Origin: CAYHSY01 sp964359435
Lineage (GTDB): Bacteria > Patescibacteriota > Minisyncoccia > UBA6257 > JAUSGH01
Direction of reading: 5' to 3'
Length of the DNA: 7,125 bases
Assembly: GCA_964359435.1 (NCBI GenBank)
Contig: CAYHSY010000045.1
Span: 1-7,125 of the forward strand
In this document: positions 1 to 4,959 of the stretch, one piece after another
Layout of the letters: every line of letters begins with the position of its first letter
Position numbering within the stretch: position 1 is the stretch's first letter
Notes under the pieces: model-generated
Databases searched by the model: none
What the model was told of the DNA's origin: nothing
Seen by the model: only the letters and a program-made list of their open reading frames with translations
Program-made: the position numbers and the translations under genes

Positions 1-15
1 ATATTCGGAAGCCAT
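1..15 (+). CDS. possible 3' end of an upstream gene (last four codons)
   Basis: Reading from position 1 in the third frame gives I-R-K-P followed by TAA at 13-15. The stop lies 6 nt before a clear intrinsic terminator stem, which is where a gene end is expected. Four codons are far too few to name a product. In related operons the gene before infA is often map, adk or secY, but nothing here tests that. The first frame is also open from the window edge to 180, but it runs through the terminator and the palindromic leader and does not look like protein. Confidence 0.25.
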
Positions 16-21
16 AAGCTG

Positions 22-45
22 CCGGTCCCGCCTGGACCGGTTTTT
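22..45 (+). terminator. intrinsic terminator upstream of the infA promoter
   Basis: CCGGTCC (22-28) pairs with GGACCGG (34-40) around a 5-nt loop and is followed by TTTTT (41-45). This is a compact GC-rich stem with a U tract, typical of Rho-independent termination. It separates the upstream transcript from the infA unit, whose promoter starts 10 bp later. Confidence 0.8.
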
Positions 46-54
46 AGTTTGCTA

Positions 55-83
55 TTGACTTTTGGAAGCCGCTTTGCTAGTAT
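55..83 (+). promoter_or_regulatory. sigma70-type promoter for the infA/ribosomal cluster
   Basis: The -35 box is TTGACT (55-60) and the -10 box is TAGTAT (78-83), with a 17-bp spacer. TGC directly before the -10 box gives an extended -10. Transcription is expected to start near 89-91. That is exactly where the long closing stem of the structured leader begins, so the RNA 5' end would be base-paired. The call is from box matches only. Confidence 0.65.
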
Positions 84-87
84 TGTT

Positions 88-359
88 AGAACCCATCTTG
101 AAAATACTCCCGAGCCGCGTTCCGAGAGATTTTTTCGGAAAACGAGGCGTGAGGAGCGATGTGTGCCGGTAGGCACATGAGCGACGAGCAACGATGTCGT
201 TCCGGAAAAATCTCCGGAACCCTTCGGGATACAGCTAATTTCGGCTATTACTGCGTCACTCCTCCTTGGAGTGTCCAGAGGACACACCTGCGTCGTCGTT
301 TCTTGTACTAGTCGAAATTGGCTGGTATCGCGGCCGGAATTATTTTCAAGATGGGTTCT
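88..359 (+). ncRNA. structured infA leader, or palindromic insertion element
   Basis: About 270 nt between the promoter and infA fold by exact complementarity. The closing stem pairs 88-106 with 341-359 (19 bp, no mismatch) and continues with 110-112/335-337 and 114-119/329-334. Arm A pairs 120-124/215-219 and 126-140/200-214, with a bulged A125 and one G-U, and is capped by hairpin 162-167/172-177. A small C(UUCG)G-type hairpin follows near 221-228. Arm B pairs 228-232/325-329 and 233-243/313-323. Its top holds two mutually exclusive hairpins, 257-262/268-273 and 271-276/280-285. No convincing ORF lies inside. The stem ends 6 nt before the infA start, so it could control initiation. Alternatively it is a MITE-like insert: TTA flanks both ends (86-88 and 359-361). 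I do not recognise it as a known RNA family. Confidence 0.6.
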
Positions 360-365
360 TAATAC

Positions 366-611
366 ATGAGTGATTTACCGCCTAGGTTTAGCAAGCCCCT
401 CAAAAAGAATGTGGTGCGTGTAGAAGGCCGCGTAGAAGAGGCCTTGCCGGCCGCTAATTTTCGGGTTCGTCTGGACTCCGGAGGCGAAGTGCTGGCGCAC
501 CTTTCCGGCAAGATGCGCATACATTATATAAAGATTTTGCCGGGCGATCGCGTCATCATAGAAACGACGACATATGACGGAACACGCGGGAGAATTACTC
601 GTAGATTATAA
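366..611 (+). CDS. infA: translation initiation factor IF-1
   Basis: This 81-aa protein is a single S1-type OB fold that binds the 30S A site during initiation and helps IF-2 and IF-3 select the initiator tRNA. The family signature is clear: V-E-G-R-V-E-E-A-L-P near residues 18-27, then F-R-V-x-L, then V-L-A-H-L-S-G-K-M-R (about 42-51), and I-L-P-G-D-R-V (57-63) before the G-R-I-T-R-R end. The N-terminus carries roughly ten residues more (PPRFSKPLKK) than the usual 72-aa form, as in some other IF-1 proteins. The ATG at 366 has no Shine-Dalgarno sequence and sits 6 nt after the long leader stem. It is the first gene of the ribosomal cluster. rpmJ follows after a palindromic insert. Confidence 0.96.
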   Translation: MSDLPPRFSKPLKKNVVRVEGRVEEALPAANFRVRLDSGGEVLAHLSGKMRIHYIKILPGDRVIIETTTYDGTRGRITRRL

Positions 612-614
612 TTT

Positions 615-740
615 ATGAATCCCGCACTCAACGACGATTAATGGGTTGTTGATTGTGGGCATCATGGATTAAATCAAAATTATTATTCAAGTAAGTTGCG
701 ACGATTAAAACAATACGATTGTCGTTGAGTGCGGGATGAA
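615..740 (+). repeat. palindromic (MITE-like) insert between infA and rpmJ, with direct-repeat flanks
   Basis: Positions 619-635 are the exact reverse complement of 721-737 (17 bp), and four further pairs including wobbles (636-639/717-720) extend the stem. The interior of about 77 nt is A/T-rich and has a weaker inner stem (649-654/672-677). The 5-mer ATGAA occurs on both sides (615-619 and 736-740), and the right copy contains the rpmJ start codon. Removing one copy plus the palindrome would leave the infA stop, TTT, then ATGAAAGTC, a normal tight junction. This suggests an insertion that duplicated its target and so kept the rpmJ start. In RNA the stem would bury that start codon. A regulatory hairpin without any transposition history is the alternative. 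Confidence 0.6.
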
Positions 741-849
741 AGTCAGGGCATCGGTAAAACCTATCTGTAGTAATTGCAAGACGGTGCGGCGTAAGGGCCG
801 CGTTTATGTTACTTGCAAAATCCCCAAGCATAAACAAAGGCAAGGGTAA
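736..849 (+). CDS. rpmJ: 50S ribosomal protein bL36
   Basis: This 37-aa protein reads MKVRASVKPICSNCKTVRRK and ends KIPKHKQRQG. It is the usual length for bL36. The zinc ligands are C11, C14, C27 and H32, in the C-x2-C-x12-C-x4-H pattern of the zinc-binding form, so it is a C+ (zinc-dependent) type. It binds 23S rRNA late in large-subunit assembly, near the base of the L7/L12 stalk region. Its place between infA and rpsM is the canonical one. The ATG at 736 lies inside the right arm of a 17-bp inverted repeat and has no Shine-Dalgarno sequence, so translation may depend on opening that stem. It ends 25 nt before rpsM. Confidence 0.96.
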   Translation: MKVRASVKPICSNCKTVRRKGRVYVTCKIPKHKQRQG

Positions 850-851
850 TT

Positions 852-857
852 TATAAT
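852..857 (+). promoter_or_regulatory. possible -10 box before rpsM
   Basis: TATAAT lies 17 nt before the rpsM ATG in an A/T-only spacer. No acceptable -35 box is found 16-18 bp upstream and no extended -10 TG is present. It may be only an unstructured A/T-rich initiation region, which helps SD-less starts. Confidence 0.25.
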
Positions 858-874
858 ATAAAATAAAATAAAGT

Positions 875-1258
875 ATGCGTATTGTCGGTATTAACATCCC
901 GGATGGTAAAAAGATTGAATATGCCCTGCCCTATATTTATGGCGTGGGTCTTAGCCGTTCTAAAGAGATTTTGGTCGCGACTAAAATCGATCCTGATAAG
1001 CGCGCCAAGGATTTGACTCCGGATGAAGTTAGCAAGATCAAGGAATATATTGAAAAACATCTAAAAATAGAAGGCGAGTTGCGCACGCATGTGCGGCAAA
1101 ACATCCAGATGCTCAAAGAGATGGGCGCTTATCGGGGCAACCGGCACGCGCGCCATCTGCCGGCGAGGGGCCAGAGAACCCGCACCAATTCCCGCACTGT
1201 CCGCGGCAACGTCAGAAAGACCGCCGGCAGCGGTAAGAGGAAGGTAGAACTCAAATAA
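875..1258 (+). CDS. rpsM: 30S ribosomal protein uS13
   Basis: This 127-aa protein of the 30S head contacts the 50S subunit (bridges B1a/B1b) and P-site tRNA. The N-terminal G-I-N-I-P-x-x-K-K-I and Y-I-Y-G-V-G (20-25) match the helix-hairpin-helix rRNA-binding part. The middle has E-G-E-L-R followed by a basic helix. The C-terminal Y-R-G-N-R-H then L-P-A-R-G-Q-R-T-R-T-N-S-R-T (about 87-109) is the strongest family signature. The tail RKTAGSGKRKVELK is basic, like the tRNA-contacting tail of other uS13 proteins. The start at 875 has no SD; the preceding 25 nt are nearly all A/T. rpsK follows after 25 nt. Confidence 0.97.
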   Translation: MRIVGINIPDGKKIEYALPYIYGVGLSRSKEILVATKIDPDKRAKDLTPDEVSKIKEYIEKHLKIEGELRTHVRQNIQMLKEMGAYRGNRHARHLPARGQRTRTNSRTVRGNVRKTAGSGKRKVELK

Positions 1259-1283
1259 TCAAAAAACAAGAAAAAACACCACA

Positions 1284-1739
1284 ATGGGTAAGAAAAAGGT
1301 TGCGAGCGAAACAACTGAGCAAGCTATGAAGTCCAGTCAAGCCGTGGAAGAAAAGATTGCGAAGTCCGGCGGCAAAGGCGAGGCATCCAAGCGTCTTGAT
1401 AAGGGGCGGGCTTATGTGCGCGCTTCGTATAATAATACGATTGTGAGTATCACAGATGAAAAAGGCAACGTGGTGGCTTGGGCTTCGGCCGGTTCGCTGG
1501 GTTTTGCCGGCCCTAAGAAGGCCACGCCGTTCGCGGCCTCTAAGGTGGTCGCGGCTTTGGCGGAAAAGCTCCGCAAATCCGGTCCGGTCAATTTGGAGGT
1601 TTTTGTTTCCGGCATCGGTGGCGGACGCGATAGCTCGGTGCGTTCTTTGGCCAACCAAGGATTTAATATTACAGCCATCAAAGATGTGACGGGTATCCCG
1701 CATAACGGTCCCAGGCCAAAAAAGGTCAGGAGAATTTAA
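1284..1739 (+). CDS. rpsK: 30S ribosomal protein uS11
   Basis: This 151-aa protein of the 30S platform lies next to the mRNA exit channel. The conserved core begins at G-R-A-Y-V-R-A-S-Y-N-N-T-I-V-S-I-T-D (about 41-58), continues with A-S-A-G-S-L-G-F-A-G-P-K-K-A-T-P-F-A-A, and ends in G-G-G-R-D-S-S-V-R-S-L and the diagnostic tail G-I-P-H-N-G-P-R-P-K-K-V-R-R-I. The family is usually near 129 aa. The excess is an N-terminal lysine/glutamate-rich extension of about 35 residues with low complexity, likely flexible. The ATG at 1284 has no SD. A start further in would need residues M14 or later, and no better site is visible. The stop is 9 nt before rpsD. Confidence 0.97.
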   Translation: MGKKKVASETTEQAMKSSQAVEEKIAKSGGKGEASKRLDKGRAYVRASYNNTIVSITDEKGNVVAWASAGSLGFAGPKKATPFAASKVVAALAEKLRKSGPVNLEVFVSGIGGGRDSSVRSLANQGFNITAIKDVTGIPHNGPRPKKVRRI

Positions 1740-1748
1740 AATAGCGAT

Positions 1749-2363
1749 ATGTTTAACACCAAAGAGAAAAAAGAAAGATCGCTTGGCGCTAAGCTTTTTT
1801 TGAAAGCCCAGCGTTGCAATTCGCCTAAATGCGTAACTCTTCGCGTGCCGCATCCGCCGGGCGCCCACGGCAAAGATCGCAAGAGAGCTCCGGGCGAACT
1901 TAGTTCGCAGTTGCGCGAAAAACAGCGCGTCCGCGCCAGTTACGGCATCCGTGAGGCGGCTATGCGCCAGATCGTTGAAAGGGCCTCCAAAAATCCGGGT
2001 GTCACCGGCCAGATGATCATGGTTCTTCTGGAATCACGCTTGGATAATGTGGTTTACCGTCTCGGTTTTGCCTTATCGCGCTCCGTGGCGCGCCAATTAG
2101 TGGGCCATGGGCATGTGGCCGTGAACGGTCGTCGGGTGGATATCCCGTCTTATTTGGTACGCATTGGTGATATAATTTCTATAAGGAAGGAGTCGAAAGA
2201 CCACCCGGCTTTTAAAGATCTTGCCGAGCGCGTCAAAAAATATGAAGCGCCGGTATGGCTGGAACTTGATAAAGAAAAATTGGAGGGCAAAGTGCGTTCC
2301 GCGCCTAAAGATTTTGAAACGCCGTTCGACACCCACTTAGTTGTTGACTATTATTCAAAATAA
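1749..2363 (+). CDS. rpsD: 30S ribosomal protein uS4
   Basis: This 204-aa primary 16S rRNA-binding protein nucleates 30S body assembly. The N-terminal region has K-L-F-L-K-A-Q-R-C-N-S-P-K-C (15-28), then P-H-P-P-G-A-H-G. The S4 RNA-binding domain spans about 95-155, with S-R-L-D-N-V-V-Y-R-L-G-F and V-N-G-R-R-V-D-I-P-S-Y. The family end P-F-D-T-H-L-V-V-D-Y-Y-S-K is intact. Zinc-type uS4 has two Cys pairs. Here only the second (C23, C28) remains, and an in-frame stop (the rpsK TAA at 1737-1739) rules out a longer N-terminus. The AGGAG at 1728-1732 is too far from the ATG to be a good SD. The end of the gene carries the -35 box of the rpoA promoter. Confidence 0.97.
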   Translation: MFNTKEKKERSLGAKLFLKAQRCNSPKCVTLRVPHPPGAHGKDRKRAPGELSSQLREKQRVRASYGIREAAMRQIVERASKNPGVTGQMIMVLLESRLDNVVYRLGFALSRSVARQLVGHGHVAVNGRRVDIPSYLVRIGDIISIRKESKDHPAFKDLAERVKKYEAPVWLELDKEKLEGKVRSAPKDFETPFDTHLVVDYYSK

Positions 2364-2371
2364 TATATAAT
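2344..2371 (+). promoter_or_regulatory. internal promoter for rpoA
   Basis: TTGACT (2344-2349) and a perfect TATAAT (2366-2371) are separated by 16 bp. The -35 box is within the last codons of rpsD and the -10 box in the short gap before rpoA. The predicted start, near 2378, leaves a leader of only about 5 nt before the rpoA ATG at 2383. The transcript would be nearly leaderless, which fits the absence of any SD. Confidence 0.65.
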
Positions 2372-2382
2372 AGCTTTATTAT

Positions 2383-3144
2383 ATGAAATTCGCCTATTTA
2401 AGCGATTCCGTACAAATTAAAACGATCTCGGAGGAGGGTGGCAGCGGTGTTTTCGAAATTGAGGGTCTTTATACCGGCTATGGTTTGACTATCGGCACAG
2501 CTTTGCGCCGGGTGCTTTTGTCTTCCATTCCCGGCGCCGCCATCACGCAGGTAAAGATCAAGGGCATTGGCCATGAATTCACAACCATCCCTAATGTTCT
2601 TGAGGATGTCGTAGAAATATGTCTGAATCTAAAAAAAGTCCGTTTCCGGGTACATGTGGATGAGCCCCAGATTTTAACTTTAAAAAAGAAGGGTGAGGGC
2701 GCGGTCACGGCGGCCGACATTGAAATAAATTCAAATGTTGAGGTCATTACCCCGGAGGCCCATATAGCGACTATCTCCACCAAAAGCGCGGAATTAGAGA
2801 TAGAGCTTACTGTGGAACGCGGTTTGGGTTATGTGCCGGTTGAAGCCCGTAAAATGGAAAAGCTGCCTATCGGCGTCATTGCTTTGGATGCCATGTTTAC
2901 TCCGGTTACAAAGGTAAGCTTTACTGTTGAAAACATGCGCGTTGGCGAACGCACGGACTATAATTTATTGCGTCTGGTCATTGAAACCGACGGCTCGCTT
3001 ACGCCCTCCGCCGCTTTGAGGAAATCTTCCAATATATTGCAGGATCATTTCACTAAAATATCGGCCGTGACGGTAAAAGAAGCCGAACCGGTTGAAGCGG
3101 AAAGCGACAAAGCAAAAAAGCAAAAAAGCAAAAAAGCAAAATAA
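2383..3144 (+). CDS. rpoA: DNA-directed RNA polymerase subunit alpha, N-terminal domain only
   Basis: Alpha dimerises and is the scaffold on which beta and beta' assemble. The N-terminal domain is complete. T-G-Y-G-L-T-I-G-T-A-L-R-R-V-L-L-S-S-I-P-G (31-51) includes the Arg pair used in assembly. G-H-E-F-T-T-I-P-N-V-L-E-D-V (63-76), R-G-L-G-Y-V-P-V-E (146-154) and the stretch V-G-E-R-T-D-Y-N-L-L-R-L-V-I-E-T-D-G-S (187-205) follow. The usual length is about 310-330 aa; this protein has 253. After the last dimerisation helix (about residue 228) there is only a short Glu/Ala linker and a lysine-rich tail, KAKKQKSKKAK. The DNA- and activator-binding C-terminal domain is absent, and the 57 nt before rplQ cannot encode it. 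The tail is written by a run of GCAAAAAA octamers. Confidence 0.95.
   Translation: MKFAYLSDSVQIKTISEEGGSGVFEIEGLYTGYGLTIGTALRRVLLSSIPGAAITQVKIKGIGHEFTTIPNVLEDVVEICLNLKKVRFRVHVDEPQILTLKKKGEGAVTAADIEINSNVEVITPEAHIATISTKSAELEIELTVERGLGYVPVEARKMEKLPIGVIALDAMFTPVTKVSFTVENMRVGERTDYNLLRLVIETDGSLTPSAALRKSSNILQDHFTKISAVTVKEAEPVEAESDKAKKQKSKKAK
3112..3141 (+). repeat. octamer tandem repeat GCAAAAAA at the rpoA 3' end
   Basis: Three perfect copies of GCAAAAAA (3112-3119, 3120-3127, 3128-3135) are followed by a partial copy, GCAAAA (3136-3141). The unit is 8 nt, not a multiple of three, so successive copies are read in different frames and give the lysine/alanine/glutamine/serine tail of RpoA. A gain or loss of one unit would shift the frame just before the TAA-TAA double stop. 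Confidence 0.85.
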
Positions 3145-3201
3145 TAAGATACGGGACGGACAGATTGCTTCATTGCCTTCTTGTTTCCTTGATTCACTGT
3201 C

Positions 3202-3546
3202 ATGTTAAATATAAAACGAAAATTTCATAGAAAGACGGGGCCGCGCCGGCACTTTATTAGGATTTTAGCCAGCCAGCTTATTATGCGCGAGCGGATCTCC
3301 ACAACCGATATCCGGGCGCGCGAGTTGCGTCCCATTGTGGAAAGACTGGTGACCATTGCCAAGCGCAAAAAACTCACCGACCTTCGTTTGCTTTTAAGCC
3401 GGTTGCCTGAAAAGGCCGCCATGAAGTTGTATCACGAGCTTGGCCCCAAGTATGCGGAAAGAAAGGGTGGCTATCTGCGGATTGTCAAAGAGTCCGGTTT
3501 CAGAAAGCGCGACGGCGCCCGTACCGCGACCATTGAATTTGTTTAA
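3202..3546 (+). CDS. rplQ: 50S ribosomal protein bL17
   Basis: This 114-aa protein sits near the peptide exit tunnel on the back of the 50S subunit. The N-terminal block R-K-F-H-R-K-T-G-P-R-R-H-F-I-R-I-L-A-S-Q-L-I (about 6-27) matches the family's highly conserved start, where other species have R-x-x-x-H-R-x-A-x-L-R-N-L. T-T-D-I-R-A-R-E-L-R-P-I-V-E-R-L-V-T-I-A-K (34-54) follows. The end G-G-Y-L-R-I-V-K-x-x-x-F-R-K-R-D-G-A and I-E-F-V is also typical, and the length is normal. The gene follows rpoA as in most bacteria, after a 57-nt gap with no clear promoter. There is no SD before the ATG. rplM begins 4 nt after the stop. Confidence 0.96.
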   Translation: MLNIKRKFHRKTGPRRHFIRILASQLIMRERISTTDIRARELRPIVERLVTIAKRKKLTDLRLLLSRLPEKAAMKLYHELGPKYAERKGGYLRIVKESGFRKRDGARTATIEFV

Positions 3547-3550
3547 AATT

Positions 3551-3892
3551 ATGGAATACGTCATTGATGCAAAAAATAAACGCCTTGGCCGATTGGCTTC
3601 CGAGATAGCTGTGATTTTGCAAGGCAAAAAGAACGCCGACTACGTGCCAAATAAAATTGGCAATGATCGTGTGGTGGTTAAAAATGTTTCACAGTTGAGT
3701 ATGGATGCCTCCAAAATGAAGAAGGACATTCGTTATCGCCATACCGGTTACATGGGCCACCTGCGTGAAAAGACGTTGGAACAGCGTTGGGCCCGATCGC
3801 CGGAACGCGTGCTTCGTGAAACGGTGGAAAATATGTTGCCCCGTAATTTTATCCGCGCCAAAAGATTAAATATGCTGAAGATCGAGAAGTAA
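3551..3892 (+). CDS. rplM: 50S ribosomal protein uL13
   Basis: This 113-aa early-assembly 23S rRNA-binding protein starts M-E-Y-V-I-D-A-K-N-K-R-L-G-R-L-A-S-E-I-A (1-20), the family start with its L-G-R-L-A motif. It continues with L-Q-G-K-K-N-A-D-Y-V-P-N and G-D/N-D-R-V-V-V-K-N-V. Y-R-H-T-G-Y-M-G-H-L-R-E-K-T (62-75) and S-P-E-R-V-L-R-E-T-V-E-N-M-L-P-R-N (83-99) are diagnostic. The family norm is about 142 aa; the shortfall is mainly the C-terminal extension past the M-L-P motif. An upstream in-frame ATG at 3440 lies inside rplQ and gives non-homologous sequence, so the ATG at 3551 is used. It has no SD and starts 4 nt after the rplQ stop. Confidence 0.96.
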   Translation: MEYVIDAKNKRLGRLASEIAVILQGKKNADYVPNKIGNDRVVVKNVSQLSMDASKMKKDIRYRHTGYMGHLREKTLEQRWARSPERVLRETVENMLPRNFIRAKRLNMLKIEK

Positions 3893-3893
3893 T

Positions 3894-4331
3894 ATGACCC
3901 CGACAAAATCCAAAAAAATAGAAGAAGTGAAAGTTAAGCCGTCGCGGTATATAGAAGCGCGCGGCAGCCGCAAGACCGCGGTTGCCCGTGTGCGCGTGCA
4001 GGCGGATAAAAAAGGCGAGGCCGTGGTTAATGGCCGTCCGGTGAACGAGTATTTTGTAACCGGCCGCCAGCGCGCCTCGGCGACGTCTCCGGTTAAGGTG
4101 CTTAATTTGAGCGATGCCATTTCTTTTTCGGTTAAAGTTTATGGCGGCGGATTGACCGCGCAATCGGAGGCGGTGCGCCATGGTCTGGCGCGCGCCTTGG
4201 TGAAAATGAACGAGGATTATCGGAAGCGTCTACGGAAGTCGGGTTTCCTGACTCGCGATGCCCGCGAAGTGGAACGCAAAAAACCCGGTCTCAAAAAAGC
4301 CAGAAAAAGCCCGCAATGGGCAAAAAGATAA
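3894..4331 (+). CDS. rpsI: 30S ribosomal protein uS9
   Basis: This 145-aa protein of the 30S head has a C-terminal tail that reaches the P-site tRNA anticodon stem. The first 17 residues are a lysine-rich extension. The core begins Y-I-E-A-R-G-S-R-K-T-A-V-A-R-V-R-V (19-35), then G-x-x-V-V-N-G-R-P-V-N-E-Y-F, and G-G-G-L-T-A-Q-S-E-A-V-R-H-G-L-A-R-A-L (84-102). The end is L-T-R-D-A-R-E-V-E-R-K-K-P-G-L-K-K-A-R-K-S-P-Q-W-A-K-R, with the terminal K-R that contacts tRNA; Trp replaces the usual Phe in the S/A-P-Q-F-x-K-R end. The rplM-rpsI pair is conserved across bacteria and is 1 nt apart here. It is the last gene of the cluster; a strong terminator follows directly. Confidence 0.97.
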   Translation: MTPTKSKKIEEVKVKPSRYIEARGSRKTAVARVRVQADKKGEAVVNGRPVNEYFVTGRQRASATSPVKVLNLSDAISFSVKVYGGGLTAQSEAVRHGLARALVKMNEDYRKRLRKSGFLTRDAREVERKKPGLKKARKSPQWAKR

Positions 4332-4332
4332 G

Positions 4333-4367
4333 AAACAATCCCGCCAACGGCGGGATTGTTTATTTTT
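4333..4367 (+). terminator. intrinsic terminator of the ribosomal cluster
   Basis: AAACAATCCCGCC (4333-4345) pairs perfectly with GGCGGGATTGTTT (4349-4361) around a 3-nt AAC loop. It is followed by A and then TTTTT (4363-4367). The stem starts right after the rpsI stop. The A tract on the left and T tract on the right could let it work in both directions. Confidence 0.93.
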
Positions 4368-4376
4368 GCACATTGC

Positions 4377-4603
4377 GGGAGAAGAGGGGGTCGGGGAGAG
4401 CGTGTGGTCGCTCTCCCCGTGGAGGAAATAGCCCCGCACCACGGGGCGTTTAGAAACCGACGGTTTCTAAGGAGCGAAGCGATTCCACATCGGGCGAAAC
4501 GTTAGTTTCGATAACCGTGGAGAGGGGTGGGTCGGAGGGGGCGGCGCTACCGCCCCCTTTGTGTTGGAAAACATTAAAAACCGAGTGGGAGAAGAGGGGG
4601 GGG
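4377..4603 (+). repeat. palindrome-rich, G-rich non-coding block bounded by a direct repeat
   Basis: This stretch has no supportable gene. GGGAGAAGAGGGGG occurs at 4377-4390 and again at 4587-4600. Between the copies are several hairpins: 4392-4402/4409-4419 (11 bp), an overlapping alternative 4415-4422/4439-4446, 4450-4458/4462-4470 (9 bp, 3-nt loop), 4495-4500/4505-4510 with a GTTA loop, and 4537-4544/4550-4557 (8 bp, all G-C). The last is followed by TTT and could weakly terminate. The G tracts at 4524-4541 and 4587-4606 might form quadruplexes. The block resembles a composite of REP-like palindromes; its function is unknown. Confidence 0.65.
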
Positions 4604-4606
4604 TGG

Positions 4607-4635
4607 TTGTTTTTTTATTGTAGACAGGTTAGGAT
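4607..4635 (+). promoter_or_regulatory. weak candidate promoter for the two small genes
   Basis: TTGTTT (4607-4612) and TAGGAT (4630-4635) are 17 bp apart, matching three and four of six consensus bases. The predicted start near 4642 leaves a leader of about 34 nt that carries the strong SD. A promoter is expected here because the rpsI terminator and the hairpin block lie upstream, but these boxes are poor. Confidence 0.35.
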
Positions 4636-4675
4636 AAGGGCGTGTTCTTTGGGATTGTTGTCCGAGGAGGAAGCC

Positions 4676-4948
4676 ATGCAGAAGTTGAAGTTTGCCGTAC
4701 CGCTGTTTGGTGTGTTCATGGTCATCTTGGGGGCCGCTTATCTCTTGGATATGGAGTGCCGCGTGTTCGTCACGGCACATCCTTTGGCGGCGATGTGCCT
4801 CGTCGGTTTCATGATGGCGGTATGTGCCGCTTTGACGATCTGGCTCACCAGCGAGAACCCTTTCGGCCCGCCGTCCAATGAGCCGATTCACCGGGATACC
4901 TCCGGTCACGGTTGTTGCGGCGACCACTCGGAGGGACACCATCATTAG
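4676..4948 (+). CDS. small two-helix membrane protein with His/Cys-rich tail, unknown function
   Basis: This 90-aa protein is not one I recognise. Two hydrophobic helices are visible, about residues 6-24 and 35-57, joined by a short loop with Cys28 and His35. The C-terminal 30 residues are polar and end H-G-C-C-G-D-H-S-E-G-H-H-H. With H72, H78, C80, C81, D83, H84 and H88-H90, this tail could bind a transition metal (inference). The start is the ATG at 4676, because GAGGAGG (4664-4670) is an excellent SD 5 nt upstream; the frame is open back to 4517, but that part is palindromic DNA without protein character. The next gene starts 11 nt after the stop, so the two are very likely co-transcribed. 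Strong SD use differs from the SD-less ribosomal genes. Confidence 0.75.
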   Translation: MQKLKFAVPLFGVFMVILGAAYLLDMECRVFVTAHPLAAMCLVGFMMAVCAALTIWLTSENPFGPPSNEPIHRDTSGHGCCGDHSEGHHH

Positions 4949-4959
4949 GAGGTGGAGCC

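Noticed and set aside
1..45. End of an SRP or tmRNA gene, suggested by the CGGAAGC and CTGCCGG words
   Set aside because: No matching partner strand or conserved core (SRP domain IV tetraloop, T-loop, CCA end) can be shown in the window.
1..180. First-frame open stretch from the window edge
   Set aside because: It crosses an intrinsic terminator, a promoter and the long leader stem and has no family pattern.
628..897. Minus-strand 89-codon open frame across the infA-rpmJ gap
   Set aside because: It runs antisense through the palindromic insert and rpmJ, has no RBS and no recognisable protein pattern.
1251..1868. Minus-strand 205-codon open frame
   Set aside because: It is antisense to rpsK and the start of rpsD, both certain genes; the composition looks like a shadow translation.
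4517..4675. N-terminal extension of the small membrane protein back to 4517
   Set aside because: The extension translates palindromes and G tracts, and the strong SD at 4664-4670 points to the ATG at 4676.
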